From: an uncultured Pseudomonadales bacterium
GTDB lineage: Bacteria > Pseudomonadota > Gammaproteobacteria > Pseudomonadales > Azotimanducaceae
Direction of reading: 5' to 3'
Length of the DNA stretch: 64,000 bases
NCBI GenBank assembly: GCA_951813295.1
Contig: CATOTI010000002.1
Coordinates: forward strand, 4,102,522-4,166,521
Shown here: piece after piece, positions 54,945 through 63,971 of the stretch
Numbering within the stretch: the stretch's first letter is position 1
Layout: every line of letters starts with the position of its first letter
Notes under the pieces: generated by a model
What the model was told of the DNA's origin: nothing
The model's database searches: none
The model's input: the letters and a program-made list of their open reading frames with translations, nothing else
Made by a program: the position numbers and the translations under genes

Positions 54945-55805
54945 ATGACCGAGAAGATCGTTTATAACGGAGACGTTGAACTCTGTACGCAGGCTTTCGG
55001 CGACAGCGCCGATCCGCCGTGTCTGCTCATCATGGGCGCTGGTGCGTCGATGGTTCGGTGGGACGAGCGGCTCATCGAGCAATTTGTCGCGCGGGGTCGT
55101 TATGCGATTCGTTTCGACAATCGAGACACCGGACGATCGACGACCTATCCGCACAGCGAGCCCGCTTACACGCTTGCCGACATGGCGCGAGACGCGATCG
55201 CGGTGCTCGATGCCTACGGGATCGAGAAGGCGCACGTCATGGGGCGATCGATGGGCGGCATGATCACCCAGCACGTCATGCTCGATTTTCCCGAGCGTGT
55301 ATCGACCGCGACGTTGATCTACTCCACGCCGTCGCCGGGCGTCGCGGGCGGCGATACGAAGGACCGTCTCCCGGGCGTGACCGACGAGCTGACGACAGCA
55401 ATGCGAGCGGCGCCACCGGCCGCCGCGAGCGACGCCGAGCAACGGGCGCATCAGCTCCACGTGCAACGGATCCTCAATGGGACGCGCTATCCGCTCGATG
55501 AAGCGCGCACGGTCGAGCTTTTCGATATCGAGCGGAACCGAGCGCGTGATCTGGCGGCGAGCGGCAATCACGTCCATGCGATACGAAAGTCGCCGCCCTG
55601 GCGCGATCGCCTGGCGGCGATCGACATTCGGACGCTCATCGTGCACGGCACCGACGATCCCATCCTCCCGTTCCCGTACGGCGAGGCCTTGCACGCGGCG
55701 ATCAGCGGTGCCGAGATGATGGTGCTCGATGGCGTAGGACACGCGCTGCCGCCGGAGATCTGGAGTGACTTGATCGAACGTCTAGTGGCGCACACGGCTT
55801 CTTGA
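54945..55805 (+). CDS. Alpha/beta hydrolase
   Basis: 286 residues; GAGGAGGG lies upstream of the ATG. ELCTQAFGDSADPPCLLIMGAGASMVRWDE gives the oxyanion strand, FDNRDTGRST and VMGRSMGGMITQHVML the nucleophile elbow (GxSxG), VHGTDDPILPF the acid and DGVGHALPPE the His. The gene lies between CaiB and the phosphotransferase, with 24- and 13-base gaps. Confidence 0.9.
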   Translation: MTEKIVYNGDVELCTQAFGDSADPPCLLIMGAGASMVRWDERLIEQFVARGRYAIRFDNRDTGRSTTYPHSEPAYTLADMARDAIAVLDAYGIEKAHVMGRSMGGMITQHVMLDFPERVSTATLIYSTPSPGVAGGDTKDRLPGVTDELTTAMRAAPPAAASDAEQRAHQLHVQRILNGTRYPLDEARTVELFDIERNRARDLAASGNHVHAIRKSPPWRDRLAAIDIRTLIVHGTDDPILPFPYGEALHAAISGAEMMVLDGVGHALPPEIWSDLIERLVAHTAS

Positions 55806-55818
55806 GCGAGGCGCTTCC

Positions 55819-56829
55819 ATGAAGCCGGGCGAGCGCATTCGTGCCTTCGTTGATGCGAACTATCGGCGACTGACATCGGTCGACGGCGACCACACGCCTT
55901 GGACGCCCATAGCGGCTGATGGCCAACAAAAGCTGACGGAATTCCTGGAATCGAGCTTCGGTTCGCGCGTCACCGCGCTGGAGGCGCTTGATACGGCCGT
56001 CTTCAGAGTCGACTGGCACGATCGGGCGTCGTCGGTCGCGCGCGTGTTTCCGCGGCATCGGCCGATCGCCGAAGTGCTGCATGACCAGGATGTGCTCAAC
56101 GCGTTGGAGGAATGGCAGGCGGTTGAAGATCCGGTCGATCAGGGGGTTGGTCGAATCGGCGAAGAAACCGTTTGGCTTACCCGTTTTTCTGACGGTGAGC
56201 CGCGCGCGCTGACCGAAGATGATGCCGCTGTGGTGGGCGATTTGGTCGGGCGCTTGCACACGCTGCCCCACACCCCGCCTTTCGATCGGATTTCAGGTGC
56301 TTGGCATGCGGTTTCGCCGGGAGGCGGCACGCGACGTGACGACCTGGTTGTACTGGCCGAACTTCTCGAGGACGCACGTTCGCTCGGTGGTCATGCCGAT
56401 CGGGCGGGATTCGATGCGATCATCGGGGAGATCGGCGCGATTGATCATTGCGAGGACCTGCCGTACGGCTTCAGCCATGTCGATCCGTATCAGCCGAACC
56501 TGCTCTGGCGAGGCGCCGAGCCGACGCTCGTCGATTGGGCGGGTGCGGGTCGCGCGCCACGAATCACGATGCTGCCGTTTCTACCGCACGCACGAGATCC
56601 GGGTTGGGTGGATGCCTTTTCTCGCGCGTACCGCCGCTACATCGAACTCGAGCCGGTCGAACTCGAGCGACTTGCCGACGCGTTCAGGAGCCACAGTTTG
56701 GTGATCGATGCGTGGACGGCCGTTTTCGTGCGGGATCGCGCCAACGACATCGCGAAAAGAGTACAGGCGAATCGCCGCGCCGCGGAAATCGTCGCCGCGC
56801 GGGTTCGAGTGAACTTCGCCGCCCGTTAG
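55819..56829 (+). CDS. Phosphotransferase (APH/choline kinase-like)
   Basis: 336 residues. The catalytic loop HxDxxxxN is SHVDPYQPNLLW at about residue 220, and the metal Asp follows in PTLVDWAGAGRAP. The N-terminal lobe has RVDWHDRASSVARVFP where the ATP-binding Lys/Arg is expected. It may phosphorylate an antibiotic, choline or another alcohol; a related group acts with acyl-CoA dehydrogenases on hydroxy acids. Its 3' end overlaps the convergent gene by 4 bases. Confidence 0.8.
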   Translation: MKPGERIRAFVDANYRRLTSVDGDHTPWTPIAADGQQKLTEFLESSFGSRVTALEALDTAVFRVDWHDRASSVARVFPRHRPIAEVLHDQDVLNALEEWQAVEDPVDQGVGRIGEETVWLTRFSDGEPRALTEDDAAVVGDLVGRLHTLPHTPPFDRISGAWHAVSPGGGTRRDDLVVLAELLEDARSLGGHADRAGFDAIIGEIGAIDHCEDLPYGFSHVDPYQPNLLWRGAEPTLVDWAGAGRAPRITMLPFLPHARDPGWVDAFSRAYRRYIELEPVELERLADAFRSHSLVIDAWTAVFVRDRANDIAKRVQANRRAAEIVAARVRVNFAAR

Positions 56830-57536
56830 CGCCAGAGGTAGCCGTTGCCGACCGTCTGGTATGTCCGCATGAAGGTTGGCGTGGGATCGATACCGGCGGC
56901 TTCGAGCTTCTCACCGAGGGCGAGGTGGTTCGGGTCCTGGGCGTGCTTCTCCACCGCAGCCATGTCGGTGCAGGCCATAACGAAGATCAAGTCGCCGGCG
57001 GTTACCTCGACCTCGCGGCTCATGTCGCCGCTCGCGACGCCGCCCGAATAGATGAGCGTGTCCGGTTCTTCGCGCGCGCAGTAGTCGGCGTGGCCGTTCG
57101 AAAGGTCGACGAAGCGATCACGTTTGGCGTCGTCGTCGAAGCGTAGACCGAGCACGATGAGGACCATGTCGTTGTCGGTTCGCTCCGCGGCCTTCTCCGG
57201 CCGCGACCACCAGCCGAACCCGTCGATGTCGGGGAACCGCGTGTTCCACAGCATACGTTTGGTCATGTTGCGGTCGGCCATCGCCTGCATCAGCGCTTTG
57301 TGCGCCGGGCGTTCCATATGCGTATCAAGGCTCTCGTCGCCACGTGAATAGCGCTCGAAGATCAGGATGTTGTTGGGGTCCTCGACGTTGACCGCGGCCG
57401 CGTAGGCGGTGGTTTCGGGTTCGAACTCTGCGGCGTCACGCGCGCGGAGATCCCATTCGCTGACCCACTCGGGCATCGTGTTGCTTTCGGGGCGGATCTG
57501 GAACTCGACCAGGACGGTCTGCGGCGCATCGGCCAT
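56826..57536 (-). CDS. Dimeric alpha/beta-barrel (ABM/EthD-like) protein
   Basis: 236 residues. TVLVEFQIRPESNTMPEWVSE, then IFERYSRGDESLDTHMERPAHKALM, is the antibiotic-biosynthesis monooxygenase-like ferredoxin fold; a second half with DNDMVLIVLGLRFDDDAKRD and AGDLIFVMACTDMAAVEKHAQDPNH repeats it. Such proteins act as small cofactor-free oxygenases or enzymes on aromatic products. Start 57536 lies 38 bases after the DUF3192-like gene. Confidence 0.78.
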   Translation of the reverse strand: MADAPQTVLVEFQIRPESNTMPEWVSEWDLRARDAAEFEPETTAYAAAVNVEDPNNILIFERYSRGDESLDTHMERPAHKALMQAMADRNMTKRMLWNTRFPDIDGFGWWSRPEKAAERTDNDMVLIVLGLRFDDDAKRDRFVDLSNGHADYCAREEPDTLIYSGGVASGDMSREVEVTAGDLIFVMACTDMAAVEKHAQDPNHLALGEKLEAAGIDPTPTFMRTYQTVGNGYLWR

Positions 57537-57574
57537 GTTTTCTTTCCTCAAACGCGGCGCTTCTCGGGCCGCGA

Positions 57575-58216
57575 TCAGTTCGAACGGGGTGCGCCTTCCG
57601 AGAGACCGACGTAAACCCCATCCTCGAAGAGCAGCGACGTCGTTTCGTCGCGCCGTGTCAGGTAGTCGCCCGAAACCGAGCGGGTGCGATAAGCGAGGAC
57701 TTCCAATGCATCGAGAGGGCGGTCGACGAAGTCGGCGGGTCCGAGTTCGTCCAACACTTCGTCTTTCAGTGCGCCGAAGCGCAACTGCTCGATCGCATAT
57801 CGATTTTTGTTTTGCAGTTCCTGCCAGTTGTCCGTATCGACTGTTGCTTGGACGCCCCCAAACCAGGCGGGGCTGGTCTGAATACCGATGAGTTCGCTAC
57901 CTCTGAAGACCAGCACGGAGGCTTCGTCGGGGGTCGTCAGATAATCGTCGGCGGTGCGTCGTGTGCGGTACATCATCAGGCGGATGTCGCCGAACGACTG
58001 CTCGAGATCGGGATGGCCGAATTTCTCGAGAATCGCCTCGAGATCCTCGTCTCCGGCCAGTTCCGCAATGGCGGCGGCGTTGGTGGCTTGTCGTGCACTC
58101 CAATCGGTGCTGGCGGTGGGATACTCATAGTCGTGATCGATCTCGACCTCGGAGTGTTGTGCCGAGATACCGATCATGAAAGCGAATCCTGCCAGCGCGA
58201 CGTAGCCGATCTTCAT
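57575..58216 (-). CDS. Secreted protein with duplicated DUF3192-like domain
   Basis: 213 residues with signal peptide (IGYVALAGFAFMIGISAQ). Two copies of one module are visible: IRLMMYRTRRTADDYLTTPDEASVLVFRGSELIGI at about residue 78 and LEVLAYRTRSVSGDYLTRRDETTSLLFEDGVYVGL at about 170. In DUF3192 proteins this module (YRTxR..D..TTxDExT.LvF) occurs once, so this is a tandem duplication in one chain. Function unknown; it is likely periplasmic. Confidence 0.75.
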   Translation of the reverse strand: MKIGYVALAGFAFMIGISAQHSEVEIDHDYEYPTASTDWSARQATNAAAIAELAGDEDLEAILEKFGHPDLEQSFGDIRLMMYRTRRTADDYLTTPDEASVLVFRGSELIGIQTSPAWFGGVQATVDTDNWQELQNKNRYAIEQLRFGALKDEVLDELGPADFVDRPLDALEVLAYRTRSVSGDYLTRRDETTSLLFEDGVYVGLSEGAPRSN

Positions 58217-58402
58217 CGTTTCCCCCGGATGAGTTGCCTAGGCTCCTCCGCTATTCGCAGCAACGTTCGTACCACCATTAAGACTGAGCTCAGAATTGTC
58301 TTTTAGATCAGTTATTTGTCGTTGGGAGACGCGCGAGCCCATTGGCAATGAGCGGCCAATCCAGCCCAACGTTGGTCGGATCGGCCACTCGTTGACGCTG
58401 CG

Positions 58403-60100
58403 TTAGCCGCGCGCGAACTCGCGGATGACCTCGCCGGGGCGATTGCCCGTGTATTGGCCGTCTGCGATCACGACTTTGCCCGCGACGATCGTCGCGTCAT
58501 AGCCCTTGCTCTTGACGACGAGACGGCCACCGTTGTGCGGGAAGTCGTTGACGTACTCCGGATGGCACGAGCTGAGTTCGGCGTAGTCGATTACATTGAT
58601 GTCCGCGAACCAGCCTTCCCTGAGTTCGCCGCGCTCCTTCAGGCCGAGTACCTCGGCGGACTTGCCGGAGATTCGGTGCACGGCTTCCTCGAGCGTGTAG
58701 ACGCCGCGATCGCGGGTCAGTTCGCTCAAGAGGAAAGTCGGCGAATCGGCGTCGGTGAACTGGCCGACGTGCGCGCCGGCGTCGCCGAGCATCGGTACCA
58801 CGTGCGGCAAGCGCATGTAGTTCCATTGGTTTTCGAGAGAGCCGCCGAATGCCCAGTAGTTCCAGAGCTCACGCCCTTCCGATTCGAGCAGTCGGTTGAC
58901 GTAGAGGTCGACGGGATCGACACCGGCGTCGTCGGCGAGCTGCTGCATGCTGGCCTTTCGATCGAGGTCGAAGTCGGGATAGTCGCCCATGCCGAGCGGG
59001 TGGAGGATGCGTGCCGCGACGCCGAAACCACCTTCTTCCTTCGCTTCGCTGATGAGTCGTGCCCGCGTTGCATCGTCCTTCAGTGCTTCGACGCGGTCGG
59101 CGATGGATGGCAACGCCATCAGTTCCTTCCAGGCGGGGGTGTTCAAGAAAGCCTGTTGCGCCAGACCGAAGAAAGAGCCGCTGGGGCGTGTATGGCAGAT
59201 CGAGGTAATACGGCGGCCTGCCTGGTTGTTACGATCGAGGAACTCGGACCAGTTCGCGACGCCGCCATCACCTTCTCCGCCGGTGCCGCCGGAAAACAAC
59301 ACCTGGCAACCGATTTCGGCGCCTTTTTCGAACATCGCCCGTTCGATTTCGTAACGCGTGCGCATATCGGGGGCGACCTGGAAGAGTCCACCGCGACCAC
59401 CTGCTTCGACGACCGCCTCCTGGATCGCGGTGGTTTCCCGCGCGTCTGCCCAGGTGCCGGGCGTGAGTCGACCGTCGGGAACGCGATGGCCGAGGAAACG
59501 GGACGTCGAGAATCCGGCGGCGCCTTCGGCGACGGACTCTTTGACGAGCTCGACGATTCGGGCGAGTTCTCGATCGTCGGCTTGAACACCTTCGTCGCAG
59601 CTCTTGTCGCCCATGGCTTCGAACCGAACCGCCGAGTGGCCGGCCATGCCGACGACGTTCAGCGCGGGGTTCAGCGACTGTACGGTGTCGAGGTACTCGC
59701 CGAAGCTGTTCCAGTTCCAGGGGAGGCCATCCATGATCGCGTCGGCGGCGATGTCTTCGACGGCTTCCATCAATTCGGCGAGATAGCGCGCCTTCTCGCC
59801 GTCACCGACGGGGGCGAAGGTAACGCCGCAGTTGCCGATGAGCGCGGTCGTGACACCGTGGTATGAGCTGGGGCGCATTTCCGGATCCCAACCAATCTGG
59901 GCGTCGAGATGCGTATGCAAATCGACGAATCCGGGCGTCACGATCTTGCCCGTCGCGTCGATCGTCTCGGCGGCTCCGGCGCCTTCCAGATCGCCGATTC
60001 GCGTAATTCTTCCGTTATCGACGGCGATGTCCGCCTTCTGTGGCGCTCCGCCTGATCCGTCGACGACGGTACCGCCGCTGATGACGAGTTCATGGTTCAT
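58403..60100 (-). CDS. N-acyl-D-amino-acid deacylase-type amidohydrolase
   Basis: 565 residues. VTPGFVDLHTHLDAQIGWDPE is the HxH metal site; VTTALIGNCGVTFAPVG is typical of D-aminoacylases; GFSTSRFLGHRVPDGRL and the C-terminal HNGGRLVVKSKGYDATIVAGKVV agree. It would release D-amino acids from N-acyl derivatives or hydrolyse a related amide. A GGAGGGGAT ribosome site precedes the ATG. It is monocistronic. Confidence 0.88.
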   Translation of the reverse strand: MNHELVISGGTVVDGSGGAPQKADIAVDNGRITRIGDLEGAGAAETIDATGKIVTPGFVDLHTHLDAQIGWDPEMRPSSYHGVTTALIGNCGVTFAPVGDGEKARYLAELMEAVEDIAADAIMDGLPWNWNSFGEYLDTVQSLNPALNVVGMAGHSAVRFEAMGDKSCDEGVQADDRELARIVELVKESVAEGAAGFSTSRFLGHRVPDGRLTPGTWADARETTAIQEAVVEAGGRGGLFQVAPDMRTRYEIERAMFEKGAEIGCQVLFSGGTGGEGDGGVANWSEFLDRNNQAGRRITSICHTRPSGSFFGLAQQAFLNTPAWKELMALPSIADRVEALKDDATRARLISEAKEEGGFGVAARILHPLGMGDYPDFDLDRKASMQQLADDAGVDPVDLYVNRLLESEGRELWNYWAFGGSLENQWNYMRLPHVVPMLGDAGAHVGQFTDADSPTFLLSELTRDRGVYTLEEAVHRISGKSAEVLGLKERGELREGWFADINVIDYAELSSCHPEYVNDFPHNGGRLVVKSKGYDATIVAGKVVIADGQYTGNRPGEVIREFARG

Positions 60101-60216
60101 CGAGATCCCCTCCAGATTGATTCTTGGGCACGAATCGACCGTGCCAACGACGATTCGGCTGGTTCTACTTTAGCAGACCACCTGATCCGGACCGCGGCAG
60201 GGCGCGATGGGGGGGC

Positions 60217-60945
60217 TCAGCCGAGTCCGTAGTCCGCAAGGAAACGTGTGGTGATTTCGAAGAACTGATCTCGATCGCGACCCATATGCGCCGCATGGCT
60301 CGTCTTCGGAAGAACCCAGAGTGACGATCGCTCGAGGCAGCGATGCACGTAAACGATTCGCTCGAGTGGGGTGACGGGATCGGCATCGCCCACGATGAGC
60401 AGGAACCGTGCGTTGATCCGTTGAAGCGCGTCGTCGGAGAGATCGACGGCATAGTTTCGAAATTCGTCGAAGATCGAATCGATCGTCGCGTCGTCAGGGT
60501 GAAAACCGGAGATATCGACGTTCTCTCGGGTGAAGCCGTGAACTAAGGCCGGGTAATCCGATGCACGCCAGCTACCGGTCGAACTAATCGCCACGGCGGC
60601 GTTGACGAGATCGGTCCGGGCGGCGAGTTGGAACAAGACGTCAGCCCCGAAGCTGAAGCCCACCACGTCGATCGGGGAGAGCCCGAGTCGTTCGATGAGT
60701 GTAGTGAGCTCGGACGTTGCCGCGTCCGCGGAGAAACCATTCTCGAAACGGCTTGATCGGCCGTGGCCGGGCAGGTCGATGAGAATGATCTCGCGCCCCG
60801 GAAAACGATCGATGAGCTCGTGCCAAGCAACGGACGATTGGCTGTAGCCGTGTAGCAAAACGAGCGGCGGACCGCTGCCGTAGCGTTCGACGTGCAGCCA
60901 TCGATCGTCGGTGGTGGCAATTGGGCCTTTGAATTCGGGCAACAT
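60217..60945 (-). CDS. Alpha/beta hydrolase
   Basis: 242 residues. PPLVLLHGYSQSSVAWHELID is the oxyanion segment, IILIDLPGHGRSSRF, VVGFSFGADVLFQLA the elbow (GxSxG), LIVGDADPVTP the acid and KTSHAAHMGR the His. It is divergent from the Baeyer-Villiger monooxygenase, whose ester product it might hydrolyse; this is inference from position. Confidence 0.9.
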   Translation of the reverse strand: MLPEFKGPIATTDDRWLHVERYGSGPPLVLLHGYSQSSVAWHELIDRFPGREIILIDLPGHGRSSRFENGFSADAATSELTTLIERLGLSPIDVVGFSFGADVLFQLAARTDLVNAAVAISSTGSWRASDYPALVHGFTRENVDISGFHPDDATIDSIFDEFRNYAVDLSDDALQRINARFLLIVGDADPVTPLERIVYVHRCLERSSLWVLPKTSHAAHMGRDRDQFFEITTRFLADYGLG

Positions 60946-61035
60946 CAGGATCGACCCTCCGCGCAGTACGTTTCGAGACGGTGTGCGTCATCTGGCACAA
61001 TTCGCCGTCGTTTTTCCAACCGCCGAGAGGTCCCG

Positions 61036-62661
61036 ATGCCCGATTCAGACAGTCCCGAGAGTTTTGACGTCGTCATTGTCGGGGCCGGTTTTTCGGGCAT
61101 GTATCTCGTTGAGCGTTGTCGATCGCTCGGATTTTCGTGCGTTGTGCTCGAACAGGGCAGCGACGTCGGTGGGACCTGGTACTGGAATCGTTACCCCGGC
61201 GCGCGCTGCGATATCCCAACGATCGAGTATTCCTACAGCTTTGATCCGGACCTCGAACAGGAATGGGATTGGTCGGAACTCATGGGGGCGCAGCCGGAGA
61301 TCCTGACGTACGCGAATCACGTCGCGGATCGTTTCGATCTGCGCCGTGACATGCGATTTGATACGCGCGTCAGCGCCGCGAGTTTTGATGAGACAGCGAA
61401 CCGCTGGACCGTGACGACGACCAAGGGCGACCGTTTCGAAGCACCCCATCTGATCCTGGCGACGGGGTGCTTGTCGAAACCGAACTGGCCCGCGATCGAG
61501 GGACGTGAGTCGTACCAGGGCAAGATTCTGCACACGGCCCTCTGGCCGCACGAGCCCGTCACTTTCCATGGTGAGCGGGTCGGCATCATCGGCACGGGAT
61601 CGTCCGCGATTCAATCGATCCCCGAGATCGCCGAGACGGCAGAGCATCTGCACGTCTTTCAACGCACGCCGAACTACACGATGCCCGCGGAGAACCATCC
61701 CCTGACGGATGAGTTCCGCAACGAGATCAAGGCGAACTACGCCGAAATGCGTGATCTCCAACGTCACTCGCTCGCCGGGATGGCGCGTTACGGCGTCATG
61801 GGGCGCATCCAGGAGGTCGGCGAGGAGAAGATCGTCGAGGTCGACGAAGAAGAGCGACGCCGTCGGTTGGCGGAGGACGGTCTGCCGTCGCTTAGGCGTT
61901 ATGCGGATGTCGGCATCGATCTCGAGGCCAACGAACTCGCCTGTGACATCTACCGTGAATATGTCGCCGGGGTAGTCGACGACGAAACGACCGCAGATGC
62001 GCTCATGCCGCGCGACTACCCGCTCGGCTGCAAGCGCCAGGTGGTCGACATCGACTACTACGAGACCTTCAACCGAGACAACGTCTCGATCGTCGATCTA
62101 CGGATCGATCCGATCGCCGAAATCACGCCGCGCGGTATCCGCACCGAAAGCGCTGACTACGAGTTTGATGTCCTGATCTACGCGACCGGCTTCGATGCGA
62201 TGACGGGTGCCATCAACGACATCGAGATCACGGGCCGGGACGGCCGTCTGCTTCGAGATGAATGGTCGGCGGGGCCACGCACCTATCTTGGCCTGCAATC
62301 GGCAGGTTTCCCCAACCTCTTCATGATCACGGGGCCGGGAAGTCCGTCGGTACTCTCGAACATGATGGTCTCGATCGAGCAGCATTGTGAGTGGGTGACG
62401 GACTGCATGGCCTATCTCAGAGATCGCAACTATCGGGCGATCGAGGCGACCATGCCTGCTCAGGATGGCTGGGTCGAACATGTGAACGCCGTCGCCAACG
62501 GAACGATGCTGACCGTCGAATCGTGCAACTCGTGGTACCTCGGCGCCAACGTTCCGGGCAAACCGCGGGTGTTCATGCCCTACGTCGGCGGGGTGGGCAA
62601 TTACCGCAAGCGTTGCGACGCCGTGGCTGCCGCCGACTATGAAGGTTTCGCGCTGTCTTGA
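61036..62661 (+). CDS. Baeyer-Villiger flavin monooxygenase
   Basis: 541 residues from the ATG at 61036. FDVVIVGAGFSGMYLVERC is the FAD site; GGTWYWNRYPGARCDIP follows; the family fingerprint FxGxxxHTxxW appears as YQGKILHTALWPHE; GIIGTGSSAIQSIPEIA is the NADPH site. It inserts oxygen next to a ketone to give an ester or lactone. A truncated relative is at 8876-9082. The divergent hydrolase may act on the product. Confidence 0.93.
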   Translation: MPDSDSPESFDVVIVGAGFSGMYLVERCRSLGFSCVVLEQGSDVGGTWYWNRYPGARCDIPTIEYSYSFDPDLEQEWDWSELMGAQPEILTYANHVADRFDLRRDMRFDTRVSAASFDETANRWTVTTTKGDRFEAPHLILATGCLSKPNWPAIEGRESYQGKILHTALWPHEPVTFHGERVGIIGTGSSAIQSIPEIAETAEHLHVFQRTPNYTMPAENHPLTDEFRNEIKANYAEMRDLQRHSLAGMARYGVMGRIQEVGEEKIVEVDEEERRRRLAEDGLPSLRRYADVGIDLEANELACDIYREYVAGVVDDETTADALMPRDYPLGCKRQVVDIDYYETFNRDNVSIVDLRIDPIAEITPRGIRTESADYEFDVLIYATGFDAMTGAINDIEITGRDGRLLRDEWSAGPRTYLGLQSAGFPNLFMITGPGSPSVLSNMMVSIEQHCEWVTDCMAYLRDRNYRAIEATMPAQDGWVEHVNAVANGTMLTVESCNSWYLGANVPGKPRVFMPYVGGVGNYRKRCDAVAAADYEGFALS

Positions 62662-62707
62662 GCGTCGAGCGGGGCCTGGCTCGGGTCGTAAGGCCCCGGG
62701 AAATGCG

Positions 62708-63322
62708 CTAAGGCGTCGCTTGCATCGTGCAATGCTCGCGTTCGCGTAATCGATCGAGATACGCGCGGGCGTTCGGGAAGTCGGCAAGGAATCCCGCCAT
62801 AGCCCCGAGGTAGAGCGCGTAGGCAACGTTGATATCGGTTGCGCTGAACGAATCTCCGTTGATGTATTCAGCCTTGTCGAGGGCTCTTTCGATCACGGCA
62901 GCGCCCTGGCCGAAGGCGGCCTCCATCTGCGGCAGGATCGCTGCCACGTGCTGATCTACCGGGCGTAGGAAATCGCGCGAATTGAGCATCGCCGTCCACG
63001 CCCAGCACTCGAGTTCCGCGTGCGCGAAACAGGTCCATTGATCGTGGAGGTGGCGTTGCCACGTGCCAGCCGGTGCGATGAGGCCCGCTTCGGGCACGAG
63101 ATCGGCGATCGCCGTGACGATGGCGGACGATTCGAAAAGCGGTCGATCATCGATGATGGCGGCCGGTAGTTTGCCGAGTGGTTGTACCGCCAGCAGCTCA
63201 TCGGAACCGAAAATCGCGACGTCGTTGCCGCGAGATTCGAATGGCAAGCCGGCTTCCTGAAGTATCCAGCGGCATTTCAGCGAACGCGTCGGCGCGAGCT
63301 CGTATAGGACGATGTTGGTCAT
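62708..63322 (-). CDS. Glutathione S-transferase
   Basis: 204 residues from the ATG at 63322. MTNIVLYELAPTRSLKCRWILQEAGLPFESR is the N-terminal thioredoxin fold with the Thr/Ser activator; LFESSAIVTAIADLVPE holds the gamma-glutamyl contact. The C-terminal helices include GDSFSATDINVAYALYLGA. It is divergent from a TetR regulator and probably controlled by it. Confidence 0.88.
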   Translation of the reverse strand: MTNIVLYELAPTRSLKCRWILQEAGLPFESRGNDVAIFGSDELLAVQPLGKLPAAIIDDRPLFESSAIVTAIADLVPEAGLIAPAGTWQRHLHDQWTCFAHAELECWAWTAMLNSRDFLRPVDQHVAAILPQMEAAFGQGAAVIERALDKAEYINGDSFSATDINVAYALYLGAMAGFLADFPNARAYLDRLREREHCTMQATP

Positions 63323-63368
63323 GGTCTTTTGCTCCCGGTGAAAAATGCTGACGCTACTGGCATTCTTT

Positions 63369-63386
63369 ATATGATCAACGTCATAT
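63369..63386. promoter_or_regulatory. Palindromic operator between GST and TetR genes
   Basis: ATATGA and TCATAT (6-base arms, 6-base spacer TCAACG) stand out in an AT-rich island between the two divergent starts, 15 bases ahead of the tetR start and 47 ahead of the GST. This is the standard position for TetR-type autorepression. Confidence 0.75.
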
Positions 63387-63401
63387 CTAGGGTGTCCGAC
63401 A

Positions 63402-63971
63402 ATGCCATATACCGCGGAACACAAGGCCGCTACGCGCGACCGGATCCTGCGATCAGCTCGCGAACTCTTTAATCGGAAGGGCTATGGCGACGTTTCGATC
63501 GACCAGGTCATGGCCGCCGCCGACCTCACGCGCGGTGGGTTTTACAATCATTTCAGGTCGAAAGAAGAGCTCTTCCTGCACGCCATCATCGACTTCGCCG
63601 AGGCGCGGGAAGCCGAAATGGGCGGCAACGAAGGCGAAGAACTCGCCCGCCACGTCTTCTCGTCGTACGTTTCGCGCGATCACCTGGATGGCGTGGCGGG
63701 GCAATGTCCTTTGATGGCGCTACCGTCGGATATTGCGCATGCGAGCCCCGCCGTCCGCAACGCTTATGCGCGCACGCTGGACGTGCTGGTCGGCCTTTTC
63801 GGCAAAGGATTTCCGGTGGATCTCGAATGTGATTCCGGCACGACGGGCCGTGCGCTGGCCGCTTTGGCGGTCGGGGCGATGGTCCTCGCGCGCACGGTCG
63901 ATGACCGTGAACTCGCCGCGTCGATCATCGACTCGGCGAATCACTTCGCGGGCGCGCTCGCGGCTAGCTAA
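63402..63971 (+). CDS. TetR/AcrR-family transcriptional regulator
   Basis: 189 residues. AATRDRILRSARELFNRKGYGDVSIDQVMAAADLTRGGFYNHFRSKEELFLHAI is an almost ideal TetR DNA-binding domain. The effector domain is less conserved; it contains GQCPLMALPSDIAHASPAVR, seen in the NemR-like group. It is divergent from the GST gene and likely senses an electrophile or aromatic compound. Confidence 0.93.
   Translation: MPYTAEHKAATRDRILRSARELFNRKGYGDVSIDQVMAAADLTRGGFYNHFRSKEELFLHAIIDFAEAREAEMGGNEGEELARHVFSSYVSRDHLDGVAGQCPLMALPSDIAHASPAVRNAYARTLDVLVGLFGKGFPVDLECDSGTTGRALAALAVGAMVLARTVDDRELAASIIDSANHFAGALAAS

Noticed and set aside
54351..55742. Open frame of 463 codons on the minus strand
   Set aside because: It is antisense to the CaiB and hydrolase genes, is very Arg-rich, has no ribosome site and no recognisable motif. 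It is a shadow frame of GC-rich coding DNA.
58275..58302. Hairpin around CTGAGCTCAG as terminator of the amidohydrolase or promoter element
   Set aside because: The 10-bp palindrome is exact but on the relevant strand no T-run follows, so no function could be supported.
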